Part shown: piece after piece, positions 32,101-38,291 of the stretch
Layout: every line of letters starts with the position of its first letter
Position numbering within the stretch: position 1 is the stretch's first letter
Assembly (NCBI GenBank): GCA_946414095.1
Contig: CAMKNB010000001.1
Span: 67,591 to 115,563, forward strand
Origin: an uncultured Mycoplasmatota bacterium
Lineage (GTDB): Bacteria; Bacillota_I; Bacilli_A; RF39; UBA660
Length of the DNA stretch: 47,973 nucleotides
Reading direction: 5' to 3'
The notes under the pieces: generated by a model
Databases searched by the model: none
What the model was told of the DNA's origin: nothing
Seen by the model: the letters and a program-made list of their open reading frames with translations, nothing else
Made by a program: the position numbers and the translations under genes

Positions 32101-34247
32101 TAAGAGAAGGAACTCTTACTAATATGACCAAATTGGGCTTAATAACAGAATTAAATACTATGACAGAGGAAAAATTATTAGCAGTTAAAGCAGAAGCTAT
32201 TGAGATATTTAAAACAATGAAAGCTGCAGAACTTGAAGAATTTATAAAAATTACAAAAGATAATCCAGTATTTAAAAAAGTATTTGGAGAAGATTTAACT
32301 AAAATATTCGATGATGCAGAATTGGTAAGGACGTATCATAATCTAATCAATAAAGGAATTAAAGAAAGTACAATAGCCCAAATAGTAAAAAAATATGGCA
32401 ATATACGTGAAAATCTTGTTGAAGAAGTTGCAAAAAATATGGAAACAACAGAAGAAACACCAGTGGCTCCACCAGTACAGCAAATAGAAGAAACCACAGA
32501 AGTAGCTCGACCACATATGGTATATGGAATGAATGAAACAATAGAAAAATTTAATGATATTTTAAGTAGACATGGAGCATTAACAGAAGGAGCAATAATT
32601 GAAATATCAGAATTGAGTGAAATAGAAAAAATTATAATAGGTCAGAAAATATTAAGTATGTATAGTCAAGAGAGCACAGGTATAGAATTACAAAACTTAT
32701 CATATGAAGCATTAGTAAAATTATTTGATATAATAGATATAAACGAATTTAGCGGAGAAGTATTAAATAAAGTATTTAGTAAATTAGAACAAGGAGAAAT
32801 AGTATCTCTTGCAACAAGAATAACAGATAATCAAAAGTTAGAAGAAGCATTAAATTATATATTCTTAAGTGCAGATGATAGGTTGATAATAGATATAATA
32901 AGAAGTGATAGTTCTGATATAGAAGTAAGAGGAAAAAATGTACCATTAGAGTCAGTACTAGAGTATGCACTTGGTTATTCGAAAGCACTTAAGCATACAG
33001 ATAGTATAAATGGTTTAAATGAATTCGAAACAATATTAGCAGTTAATAAATTACTTGAAAGGATATATAAGAATGGATTAACAATTCAAAATATATCTGA
33101 AGAGCAATTAATAAATAAAGGAATATTACCGTTATTTGATTATGAGATAGAAGGACATAGAGTTTCAGATATATTAATAAATGATAAAACTAGAAATATA
33201 AAGAACAGACTAGAAGCATTACAATATTTATCAACTTTTTCGGAAGAAGAAGCAAAGGGATATATACGAGCATTAAAGAAGATAATAAGACAAGCAAAAA
33301 ATTATGGAATAGTATTGCCAAATCATAGAGTAATGTATAATGTAGCAAGGACTTTAAGAGATTCTTATGATAACTCAATATTAACCGATACAGCTAAGAG
33401 ATTATATTTTGGAAATAACAGAGGAGTTAACCAAGGAATAATAAAAGGAATAATGAAGTATGGACAAGCGGAGAGAAAAGCACAATTAATAAAACAAGTC
33501 CAAAGTAAGTATCCAGGAATATCAGCAAAGCAAGCTTCTAAATTCTTAAGTACGATAGACACTAATGTTGGAGTATGCAATTATGCAGACTTTGCAAATG
33601 CGATAGCTGAATATTTTGTAAAACATCCAGAGATATCATTTGAAGAAAGATTTGGTTTCCCATTGTTTATACAGATTGACGGAATAGAAATATTAAATGC
33701 TCCACAATTATTATTAGATATTTATATGGAAATAAATGGAGATATATTTGTAAAATCAGGAGGTTCACTATATGAGTTCTTTACAGGTTCAGCATTTAAA
33801 TCATCTGATAGTAATAGAGGATATTTAAATTTAAATAAAGCCGTAGGTGAAAATTATAAATATAGACTTAATTTATTAAATAAATATTTAAATAGTAGAG
33901 GATTTAATATAGGAACAAATGAATGGTTAATTCAAAATACAATATTTAACTCATATGGTGTAAAAAATTTAAATAATACTTTAGCAAGAGATTATGTTGT
34001 ATCAATGATTTCAAGAGAATTAGCAAAAGGAAGACACTTATCAATAGGCACTGTTAAAGGCGCAGAAATGATAAATCAAGATGGAAGCAAGATAGTTGTA
34101 CGAGGAGCTCACGTAATGACTATACTAGGAGTAATGGAAGATGGTAAAATACTTGTAAATAGTTGGGGAAGCGTGTATGAAATAGAAATAGGTCAACTAC
34201 TAAAAGATAACATAGTATTTACAATAGATGAGATACATATAGAATAG
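23178..34247 (+). CDS. Giant (3689 aa) putative type VII effector: zinc ribbons, coiled coil, two HD domains, papain-like protease end
   Basis: Visible parts, in order: zinc ribbon C3, C6, C17, C20; an Asn/Ser/Asp-rich stretch (about 30-235); second zinc ribbon C323, C326, C338, C341; helical regions; a Gly/Ala-rich hydrophobic segment (about 1103-1165); a long coiled coil (about 1434-1735); HD domain 1 (HTEAH 1898-1902, H1945-D1946, H1999, H2031); HD domain 2 (HTEGH 2578-2582, H2622-D2623, H2664, H2696); a Thr/Glu/Pro linker (about 3090-3112); and a C-terminal papain-like domain with C3467, H3645 and N3661 in NSWG. Start ATG 23178 fits AAGGAGG (23166-23172); the longer frame from 23082 lies inside the previous gene. 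There is no signal peptide. Export by EssC and a toxic role are inferred from context; the HD domains suggest phosphohydrolase or nuclease activity. Confidence 0.85.
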   Translation: MQCINCGYTLNDNEKICPKCNKEQPDSDIEKVAKNIFTSEATILGGSILGGTLSRKNINIDSLSSNNVIKSTGDNSSNNDGIDLSESNNTETSNNDKYLNTDKNESENTLSSDSLEINNNEVTSSSKVDGFLDVNDNPKETNDYGDDSIDINEDNNYEDGTINLFVDEPNETQEENNNDNLTASSNLTDNSGAENANISSTSNNSNNINLNNNQDNKTAFEYPDYNSNELKTTSDMISDYIGENKDTSELLDKLNLTEDILREEYGLSDEEIENFKNMLLSMSNYTSKEGSDNGINELLSLANTFNYTEDMFDLSEFTIVKRCLKCGSTLVDPSALICPVCSADMTKEKNVETKYVGPDGFVYDSLREILQEHPELFIATEELSSLMGGFEGFDEDEDKPSEKNYGGINIDYDYLAKAIVLVRGAMTYDIDKNGWGYIKSTLEGIEYPEAVVSTSIYKPNSALIGEWNTIKQSIDTVFGEDGSDGDSFLMNLCHELEGLSSKLLDTNSEYAYVYNLTAESYLSVFGMDAGMHAWDMYDKSVDFEKKYVEKRNEAFKSMETEEKDAYLEEENKNDSTRGIFRNQAVFDYGMYLVNSDYISDEDRQYIENMDEESKEKYRKLYCNIQDGINTAIHYGKRVEDLQPTEYALYIFNNYQFYRQQYETAVSNYEAALEDLQTANESGDAASIAKAQERVDHAKTWMDNYHLSYIDYEYSSMSYIPLDERGDNWRERFANIHNTEAEIQIPRYEAARDLYRAKAAEAQTQKDEATNELGEAYVARSNDEILIECFDEDSPNHYNVYISYTKDPEKPGGVYVIYDSMRGELSLEELIRDRDYQQGIINNCTYAIQSLDADIDRYNDLAAKNDSLYRNTFIENYYIQRQYNPNYDDNVINSDFTIDTENIVGAMGTSANIRYLNIWDSEGHLMYNLTQEQKALFIVVYNRRQEEKGLPTISLDKIPDKTVAEYVEQYSELDNFDFLEEFDSSTCAEFVSFMYGFYGENSGDLNFYFWNDWGAMSLGQRRAEERASKLSDNPSIWDCLKLDWDSFCDGLKTWAEGYDNLFNADGRMNARDYEQQYYAGMLADYDAEHGTHMVDRYNIASSIGNMFPSMVAATLFTVCTMGVGGGAAAATLGTKIAMTVARFAITYATMGLSVAGNAKERGMQLGMSKEDALKYGLLSGLSETALESILGEIPGIRLISKWANVGGIVGYLGKMLSEGIEEGLQEVIDTYMLAWFLGEDLSTVKIDWEQVIKAGIYGAITAGILNGGSIVIEGASYVLTGNASTISFLISKYATSDLTNSEVRASLKSDLKLLNIMETRISDIVESLQSDPAMLAQYEAYQDSVRAQNAELTDSKLLQKFFGEHEMSYEDFLVQRALDAKFSSTDLRARLSTDPKVKEAYNEYKSQTFEEGTLPLTFEGYVANLAIEQYVENQRMIFNTGTDGLKIINERGNLIEEQRALLQERMDLYERLGLDEQGNPKSDVEINLDADVRLELEAKLSENGAKMSALESKINDLGIQLHDKLLLANQELSKLRTIAEPTEEQIERMQKLNDQIKMYSMYAADIIAGHESIKQSLIASQTYLVEYESNVKDLESKIKATEEQIAKLKADNNTSNESKIKELEAETKNLKEKLEATRIKVRELRSAVDSISSRNIKTLTSENEALTKEIEFRQKDLEKLQKQLEVKRAQLKNQKNKNKIKKLESEITKLESQIKQINKTIIKLNSKIVDNNKAIHYNEHIYEYINTSSIARASIKELFEISSRENSTINDSRISQLVDIVVHAIEDTHITLDPLGINADNVNALVKAMTKVQQKQLIDSMYERLVSGETISNSTYNAIFNSNLFSAESTFAKEYLHDFLVELSNGDTVLADKVSSIYEAARKSTTDQKLSNLYSYCDHTEAHTLQVAFLAVRALNAINAESLNTTEYGQVTETDFKEMFVAGLMHDLGMAAGTVVDGHPLMNGTNIVMEYLESLGDARIKAIKIDFNAEDLADIVRSNHTLNSATAILALRTELEAVGLNPDRLAMLCFSHSKSNSGVGLLTSANDWALCVAKIQAAVDVYNSQLLPGQAKIHFDLSTIGVQSPIMDAKTDSKQKTTGEKVEASIKSVKFLDGFISEMATKAFALRVGDAFVNKAKIKLDTPISWEYNGVKYTANEAILTQTGKYMLYDKSKSRHNLLEEGLNSDGTETYDRAAFAYFTLNSEGKLVPCKVVDGVLVESECELVDGVFKITDETSFMSLMGAVKTKITLPDGSKIETKITEKSFFEHEIKNDTETIKNYYKSEYNEQDMIKTFSIKYFSVTTKINKSTSKTEYFKMNEDGSKTTLTETEFLSEVGKPIRKSTGQFLAGESNVYYNFFNGEIVDLTNGIIKSGLISEMIIGDASSFPYNAISKGLDERFGELFGAVGISRIVDIKFENFSDFSENFDIVEKNGKHIIVPKTDLGRLYKSGILKMISKYEGIEVYVNGYKFVVNTNEKSISTITNPELIKTLSKIKVEEARTLIDQITARLDAMTSTELIDAIKTICESNNEVGLAILNNTSSKYMETLTRTMIEPALSYYESAAKYAETASAFETYRTHTEGHVREVAESSMRVLEVLSRTLNNNKYSNKVNAYDLFVAAIWHDVGMGAGAENILGIDSHFDVDTGIYSPSLLVDSEGNRTRSNHTLNSALAMLANADIISDLGVNVSEVALLVFAHSKSNSGMKNLTSTDSYQLGINIMQACIEEYNSQARKANEQITDSSKKYKLIEFGEGKTYIDSLVDSKLIESYEVTTDSDGKTIYKIKFNDSRLKIIATEALALRVGDANTTNENLNINQAGQLIEYIVSSEMPDVDYETKYKEMLKKNPGLSFKDFYRKMVIEEAQGIIIKLGGEVLTDPNSYSLAYILGEDNLVFEISPDTGEYDVCEVCRVKDGNFQPAATIFNILERLGEIVSGASRNNFGVLKIVLPENTSDVIFEKYLKAAMRFNSGEVKVTVIREGTLTNMTKLGLITELNTMTEEKLLAVKAEAIEIFKTMKAAELEEFIKITKDNPVFKKVFGEDLTKIFDDAELVRTYHNLINKGIKESTIAQIVKKYGNIRENLVEEVAKNMETTEETPVAPPVQQIEETTEVARPHMVYGMNETIEKFNDILSRHGALTEGAIIEISELSEIEKIIIGQKILSMYSQESTGIELQNLSYEALVKLFDIIDINEFSGEVLNKVFSKLEQGEIVSLATRITDNQKLEEALNYIFLSADDRLIIDIIRSDSSDIEVRGKNVPLESVLEYALGYSKALKHTDSINGLNEFETILAVNKLLERIYKNGLTIQNISEEQLINKGILPLFDYEIEGHRVSDILINDKTRNIKNRLEALQYLSTFSEEEAKGYIRALKKIIRQAKNYGIVLPNHRVMYNVARTLRDSYDNSILTDTAKRLYFGNNRGVNQGIIKGIMKYGQAERKAQLIKQVQSKYPGISAKQASKFLSTIDTNVGVCNYADFANAIAEYFVKHPEISFEERFGFPLFIQIDGIEILNAPQLLLDIYMEINGDIFVKSGGSLYEFFTGSAFKSSDSNRGYLNLNKAVGENYKYRLNLLNKYLNSRGFNIGTNEWLIQNTIFNSYGVKNLNNTLARDYVVSMISRELAKGRHLSIGTVKGAEMINQDGSKIVVRGAHVMTILGVMEDGKILVNSWGSVYEIEIGQLLKDNIVFTIDEIHIE

Positions 34248-34257
34248 GGAGGTTTTT

Positions 34258-34893
34258 ATGGAAACAAATGCAAAAATATATGATATAGAAATATTAAGAA
34301 AAAATGGTTTAGTAACTGGTAATGAATTAAATGATAATTATTATAAAGTGTATAATACTTATAAAGAGTTACTAGAAAGATATTTAATTAAGAAACTAAA
34401 TTTACAGGAGTATGATGATGAGCTTGGAAAATCCGAACTACAATTTACTCCTGTAGATTTGGATAGTAAAGATTATTATCAAAAGAGTTCTACTTTAAAA
34501 TATTTCTATATAAGAAATGATATATGTGTAGAAAAGATACCAAATGATATTATTTTACAAATATTAAGAGGAGAAGCAACTGAAGATATTATAGAATCAA
34601 CATATAAGAGTGTTATTGATAATAATATGAGGACTGATGCAACACTAATTAATTGTTATGGTGATGATATACCAGAACATTGGCATGATTCAAGAGATTT
34701 AATCATAGGATTTAGATATGATGAATTTTATGATGATGGTTTATCAGATGAAGATTGGTTAGAAAAAAATAATAAACAATGTGAAATGATAAATAGAATA
34801 TTAGGCGAGATAAAAGAAAAAGGAACTAAAGAATTAGGAATTAATGTTCAAGCACTATGGCTTGACACTGAAACAAAAGAAATGGTTTTATAA
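34258..34893 (+). CDS. Candidate immunity protein of the giant effector, 211 residues
   Basis: This soluble, acidic protein starts 10 bp after the effector stop with GGGAGG at 34248-34253, so it is the last gene of that transcript. That is where cognate immunity genes lie in polymorphic toxin loci. No known domain is recognised; residues near 140-175 are rich in Asp, His and Trp (EHWHDSRDL), and the C-terminus ends in a helix and LGINVQALWLDTETK. Its last 52 codons plus downstream bases are repeated almost exactly at 38948-39135. The immunity role is inference. Confidence 0.7.
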   Translation: METNAKIYDIEILRKNGLVTGNELNDNYYKVYNTYKELLERYLIKKLNLQEYDDELGKSELQFTPVDLDSKDYYQKSSTLKYFYIRNDICVEKIPNDIILQILRGEATEDIIESTYKSVIDNNMRTDATLINCYGDDIPEHWHDSRDLIIGFRYDEFYDDGLSDEDWLEKNNKQCEMINRILGEIKEKGTKELGINVQALWLDTETKEMVL

Positions 34894-34924
34894 ACAATAT
34901 TTCTTTTGTTTCTTAAATATGATA
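34737..34924 (+). repeat. 188-bp repeat, copy 1 (end of the candidate immunity gene)
   Basis: This segment covers the last ~52 codons of the 211-residue gene, its stop, a hairpin and the start of the next promoter region. It matches 38948-39135 with only three base differences and no gaps. Confidence 0.95.
34870..34912 (+). terminator. Hairpin at the end of the candidate immunity gene
   Basis: A perfect 14-bp inverted repeat (34870-34883 with 34899-34912) straddles the stop codon, but the following T run is poor, so termination may be partial. Confidence 0.5.
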
Positions 34925-34947
34925 GAATAAGTTTGAGGTGTTAATAT

Positions 34948-35337
34948 ATGAAAGACAACTATATTAAAAGAGAGCTTTCTAATAATGGAAGATATGAATA
35001 TATACTAGATGAAGCAATGAATATTGATGAGTTGTTAGCTTTTTATAAAAAATTAGAAGAAACTGGTTATTATGATGATGTAGAATATATTGTTACTGGA
35101 GTAGCTGACGAATATGAAAATTCAAAATGGGGCTTTTTAGATGCTGATTCAATGATTAATAATAGAGAGTTTTTCAATAAAAAAAGCTTGATTGGAGTTA
35201 ATATGCTAGGATGCAAGAATAAAGTATATAGTAATGTAATGTCGAATTTTAATTCGAACACAGTAGTTGTTGAATGTGATGATAGTGAATTGTTGAATGC
35301 AGTGAAATCTTGTTTCACCAGGCAAATGAAAATGTAA
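34948..35337 (+). CDS. Unknown protein, 129 residues, candidate immunity gene
   Basis: I do not recognise this protein. It is soluble and acidic, with a mixed alpha/beta pattern (DELLAFYKKLEETGYYDDVEYIVTG) and Cys near the end. It has a ribosome site GAGGTG and a palindromic terminator behind it. It lies in the run of small genes after the giant effector, which makes an orphan-immunity role possible, but there is no sequence proof. Confidence 0.7.
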   Translation: MKDNYIKRELSNNGRYEYILDEAMNIDELLAFYKKLEETGYYDDVEYIVTGVADEYENSKWGFLDADSMINNREFFNKKSLIGVNMLGCKNKVYSNVMSNFNSNTVVVECDDSELLNAVKSCFTRQMKM

Positions 35338-35343
35338 TTTATA

Positions 35344-35367
35344 AAGTATGGCATGCCATACTTTTTT
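35344..35367 (+). terminator. Terminator after the 129-residue gene
   Basis: The perfect palindrome AAGTATGGCATGCCATACTT (35344-35363) is followed by a T run. Confidence 0.85.
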
Positions 35368-35368
35368 A

Positions 35369-35398
35369 TTGATAAAGACTTATCATACATGATATAAT
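35369..35398 (+). promoter_or_regulatory. Promoter of the 82-residue/169-residue/DUF4176 operon
   Basis: TTGATA (35369-35374), an 18-bp spacer and an extended -10 TGATATAAT (hexamer 35393-35398). Confidence 0.65.
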
Positions 35399-35422
35399 TA
35401 ACATGATAATATTGGAGGAAAT

Positions 35423-35671
35423 ATGAATAATACTAATAGATATAGTTACATTTATGATAAACTTAATGATTTATATGATGAATATAAATCTTTAATTGAT
35501 TTATTAAATGAAGCAAATACTTGTTTTAAAGATAGTATTGTTTGTAGTAATTCAATTGATAATAGTATTATTAATGTGTGTAAGCAAACAGTTAAAGAAG
35601 ATATATATAATATAGAAACTATTATTAATAATTATAAATCACAAATGGAAAAAGGTGATCTTAATGGATAA
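35423..35671 (+). CDS. Small helical protein, possible type VII partner protein
   Basis: This 82-residue protein is almost entirely helical, with a hairpin-like pattern (YIYDKLNDLYDEYKSLIDLLN ... VKEDIYNIETIINNYKSQME), two Cys, and no membrane span. Its size and helical build resemble the small helical partners encoded with LXG-type effectors (DUF5082-like), but no diagnostic motif is present. It starts after TTGGAGGA and overlaps the next gene, so it is the first gene of a three-gene unit ending in a DUF4176-like gene. Confidence 0.65.
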   Translation: MNNTNRYSYIYDKLNDLYDEYKSLIDLLNEANTCFKDSIVCSNSIDNSIINVCKQTVKEDIYNIETIINNYKSQMEKGDLNG

Positions 35672-36173
35672 TTTAATCGTATATCCTGAAGATTATTATT
35701 ATGGAATTGATAATACAAAAAAAAGCATTAAAAAATTGGAAGATATAATAGATTTAGAGTCACAACTAAAACAACTATGTGTTAATAGTGAAATTGATTT
35801 GTCAAATATATATTATTCTTCTAAAAGAGTTAAAGAAAAATTAGATGAACTATTAGTTCAATTAATTAAAATAAAAAAGATAATGATAAAAATGGATCCT
35901 TCTATTGATAGATTGTATAATGAGTTAGAGAAAAAATATGATTATATTAATTATGAAAACGAAAATGAGCGTGAATATGCTTTAGATTTATTAAAGGGTA
36001 TTAACAAAGATACAGGTGCAAATGTAGTAGTGAATGGAGAAAGTATTTTTAATGAACTAAAGTATCGTGATAATGTTAATAAACTATTAGATATGATGAA
36101 AGGCAATAATAAAGAAAATGGATCAATACAATCATTAAATTATGTTAGTGTAATAAATGGAGAGATGAAGTAA
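35664..36173 (+). CDS. Unknown helical protein, 169 residues, in a type VII-linked operon
   Basis: The protein is mostly helical (KKSIKKLEDIIDLESQLKQL; VKEKLDELLVQLIKIKKIMI), with a later short block VVVNGESIF, which is loosely like the INGQAFD and VNGARID sites of the accessory proteins at 22571 and 38292. No enzyme motif or membrane span is visible. ATG 35664 is chosen because AAAGGTGAT precedes it at proper spacing; the in-frame GTG at 35655 lies within that site. It overlaps both neighbours by a few bases, so translation is coupled. Confidence 0.65.
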   Translation: MDNLIVYPEDYYYGIDNTKKSIKKLEDIIDLESQLKQLCVNSEIDLSNIYYSSKRVKEKLDELLVQLIKIKKIMIKMDPSIDRLYNELEKKYDYINYENENEREYALDLLKGINKDTGANVVVNGESIFNELKYRDNVNKLLDMMKGNNKENGSIQSLNYVSVINGEMK

Positions 36174-36523
36174 TGGAAAACGAAATTTATGAAAAATATT
36201 TACCTTTGGGAACAATAGTTAAATTAAAAAATGGCAAGAAGTGTTTAATGATTACTGGTTTTTGTTTATATGACAATGATCATGGCCATGTATTATATGA
36301 TTATTGTGGATGCATGTATCCAGAAGGAATGTTATCAAATAAAGAAAACAATTTATTTAATCACTCAGATATTGAAAAGGTTATTCATTTAGGCTATTCA
36401 ACAGATGAAGATAAACAGTTTAAGGTTAACTTAAGTTCTATGCTTCAAATAATTCAAACTGTTAGTCCTGCAAGTAGTCAAGAAATTATTAACATTGATG
36501 AAACTATATATGAAAGTAAATAA
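36173..36523 (+). CDS. DUF4176-like protein of type VII secretion loci
   Basis: This 116-residue protein opens with the DUF4176 pattern: YLPLGTIVKLKNGKKCLMITGFCLYD, then YDYCGCMYPEGM. DUF4176 proteins are typical companions of type VIIb effectors in Listeria, Streptococcus and relatives; their biochemical role is not known. The ATG overlaps the preceding stop (TAATG), making it the last gene of the three-gene unit. A terminator follows. Confidence 0.8.
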   Translation: MENEIYEKYLPLGTIVKLKNGKKCLMITGFCLYDNDHGHVLYDYCGCMYPEGMLSNKENNLFNHSDIEKVIHLGYSTDEDKQFKVNLSSMLQIIQTVSPASSQEIINIDETIYESK

Positions 36524-36545
36524 TGCATATTTAATGCATTTTTTT
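36522..36545 (+). terminator. Terminator after the DUF4176-like gene
   Basis: A stem AATGCAT/ATGCATT (36522-36528 with 36534-36540) is followed by a T run; directly behind it lies an extended -10 TGCTATAAT (36547-36555) for trmL. Confidence 0.7.
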
Positions 36546-36574
36546 ATGCTATAATGTGTAAAGGAAGTGATTAT

Positions 36575-37084
36575 ATGATAAACATAGTATTATTTGAACC
36601 AGAGATACCAGTAAATACTGGCAATATAATGAGAACATGTGTTGCAACTGGTTCACATTTACATTTGATAAAACCTCTTGGTTTTAGTTTAGAAAGCAAA
36701 TATATTAAAAGAAGTGGTGTTAACTATGTAGATAAATGTAAATATACTGTTTATGAAAATATTGATGATTTTTTTGAAAAGAATAAGGGTGAGTATTATT
36801 TCTTAACAAGGTATGGACACAAACCACATAGTAGTTTTGACTATAGTGATAAAGAAAAGAATTATTATTTCTTTTTTGGAAAAGAAAGTACTGGAATACC
36901 ACCTCAAATATTAAAACCATATATAGATAGATGCATGAGAATGCCTATGACAAGTGATGTTAGAGCATTAAATGTTTCAAACGCAGTAGCAATTATGACA
37001 TATGAAGCTTTAAGACAACAAGGTTATCCAAACTTATTATTTGATGAACCACATAAAAGTAAATATTTTATTGAAGAAAGCTAA
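36575..37084 (+). CDS. trmL: tRNA (cytidine/uridine-34-2'-O)-methyltransferase TrmL
   Basis: This SPOUT-family enzyme (169 aa, normal length) methylates the wobble ribose of tRNA-Leu. The N-terminus INIVLFEPEIPVNTGNIMRTC, the GSHLHLIKPLGF block and the knot region FFFGKESTGIPPQIL ... RCMRMPMTSDVRALNVSNAVAIMTYEALRQ are all diagnostic. ATG 36575 follows AAGGAAGTGAT; the seven extra residues of the longer frame are unlikely. It is a housekeeping gene lying inside the type VII island, with its own promoter. Confidence 0.95.
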   Translation: MINIVLFEPEIPVNTGNIMRTCVATGSHLHLIKPLGFSLESKYIKRSGVNYVDKCKYTVYENIDDFFEKNKGEYYFLTRYGHKPHSSFDYSDKEKNYYFFFGKESTGIPPQILKPYIDRCMRMPMTSDVRALNVSNAVAIMTYEALRQQGYPNLLFDEPHKSKYFIEES

Positions 37085-37113
37085 TTTATTTGTCAAAGTT
37101 GTGTTAAGTAGTG

Positions 37114-37142
37114 TTGTAAACTAAAACTTAATAATGTATATT
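37114..37142 (+). promoter_or_regulatory. Promoter of rpoZ
   Basis: TTGTAA (37114-37119), a 17-bp spacer and TATATT (37137-37142). Confidence 0.65.
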
Positions 37143-37171
37143 AGTATTATAAAGATAGGGAGTGGTGAAAA

Positions 37172-37372
37172 GTGATATATCCTTCAATAGACAAATTACT
37201 TAATATAGTTGACTCAAAATATAAGCTTGTTCATATCGCTGCTGATAGGGCAAAAGTTATGAAAGAACATAAGCATTTTCAAATGAATGAAAATGAATAT
37301 GTGTCAAAAAAAGAAATAGGAAGAGCTCTAGAAGAAGTTGATAAAGGGTTAATAACTATTAAAGAAAATTAA
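37172..37372 (+). CDS. rpoZ: DNA-directed RNA polymerase subunit omega
   Basis: This 66-residue protein matches RpoZ: MIYPSIDKLLNIVDSKYKLV, then AADRAKVMKE and the conserved end VSKKEIGRALEEVDKGLI. Omega aids assembly of beta' into RNA polymerase. It starts at GTG 37172. It is usually near gmk or coaBC in Bacilli; here it stands alone between trmL and a type VII substrate gene, suggesting rearrangement of this region. Confidence 0.92.
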   Translation: MIYPSIDKLLNIVDSKYKLVHIAADRAKVMKEHKHFQMNENEYVSKKEIGRALEEVDKGLITIKEN

Positions 37373-37455
37373 TGGTATTAATTATACAATAAAAAGTGTA
37401 AAGAGTATTGAATTCTAAATAGAATTGTTGTATTCTTATACTAGGAGGTATAAAG

Positions 37456-38076
37456 ATGAATCATAAAGTTCAAAGTGTTCAAACATTATACGAAGATGCT
37501 AACGATTTATTTAGAAGATATGTTATGGGATCTGAAGAAACAAGTGCAGACTCAATTATTAATAATTTAGGTAATGGAATTAGCATCTTAAAGAACTGTT
37601 GGAAAGGAAAAGATGCAGGAGTTCAAATTAATAATATTGTAACTGTATTTAATGGAATGGTTGATATTAGAAATGCATTATTACAATTAGCAATTGATTC
37701 TTCTAAAATTGCTAGTAATTATAGAGAAATTCAAAACTCTAATGGTGCTAATTTAGAAGCTTTGGTTCCATTTATGGCTGATGTTAAAACTAAACTTCCA
37801 GAATATGTTGATGCAAATGGTGACACAATAAGTATCACACCAGAAGCAAGTGATGGAAAAACAAGAGTTGATGCAGCTGCTGGAGCAATGAATGGATTTA
37901 TTCAAAATGTTAACAGAACATATAATAAGATTATGGAAAACTGGACTCTAGGTACAGGTAGAGATAAAGCTGTAGAAGCATTTAATTCTTTTATGTCAAA
38001 ATCAAAAATGTATGAACAAACATTATTAGAAGTTTCTCAAAGCATTTCTACTGCTGTTAAGAATTACTCATTCTAG
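37456..38076 (+). CDS. Tandem WXG100-like protein (two helical hairpins in one chain)
   Basis: This 206-residue protein seems to contain two WXG100-type helix hairpins. The first has CWKGKDAG at the turn (about residues 54-61) with helices on either side; the second has NWTLGTGRDKAVEAF (about 165-179), with a W-x-x-G form. WXG100 proteins are normally about 100 residues and work as dimers, so this looks like a fused dimer. It lacks a signal peptide, and no clear YxxxD/E export motif is seen near the end. A strong AGGAGG site precedes it and a terminator follows, consistent with high expression. A role as a type VII substrate is inferred. Confidence 0.75.
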   Translation: MNHKVQSVQTLYEDANDLFRRYVMGSEETSADSIINNLGNGISILKNCWKGKDAGVQINNIVTVFNGMVDIRNALLQLAIDSSKIASNYREIQNSNGANLEALVPFMADVKTKLPEYVDANGDTISITPEASDGKTRVDAAAGAMNGFIQNVNRTYNKIMENWTLGTGRDKAVEAFNSFMSKSKMYEQTLLEVSQSISTAVKNYSF

Positions 38077-38122
38077 TAAAATGCTAGTGTAATTTCTACA
38101 AATTATTTATATAAAGAGATTA

Positions 38123-38155
38123 AACAACATCAATAAATAATTGGTGTTGTTTTTA
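38123..38155 (+). terminator. Terminator after the tandem WXG gene
   Basis: An 11-bp stem (38123-38133 with 38141-38151, one G-U pair) is followed by a T run. Confidence 0.85.
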
Positions 38156-38165
38156 TTTAAAAAAG

Positions 38166-38195
38166 TTTACAAGTAATGATATATTTTTGTATAAT
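38166..38195 (+). promoter_or_regulatory. Promoter of the decayed effector module
   Basis: TTTACA (38166-38171), an 18-bp spacer and TATAAT (38190-38195). It leaves a leader of about 90 nt with nothing else recognised in it. Confidence 0.65.
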
Positions 38196-38291
38196 AATAA
38201 TAGCGGTTAGAATAGATTATAGGTTTTATTTTTATAAATGTAAATTATTAATACTTTTTTGCTTATAAGATAATAATAGGAGAAATTTATT

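Noticed and set aside
37408-37442. TATACT at 37437 as the promoter of the tandem WXG gene
   Set aside because: The start point would fall at or after the AGGAGG ribosome site, so this cannot be the main promoter.
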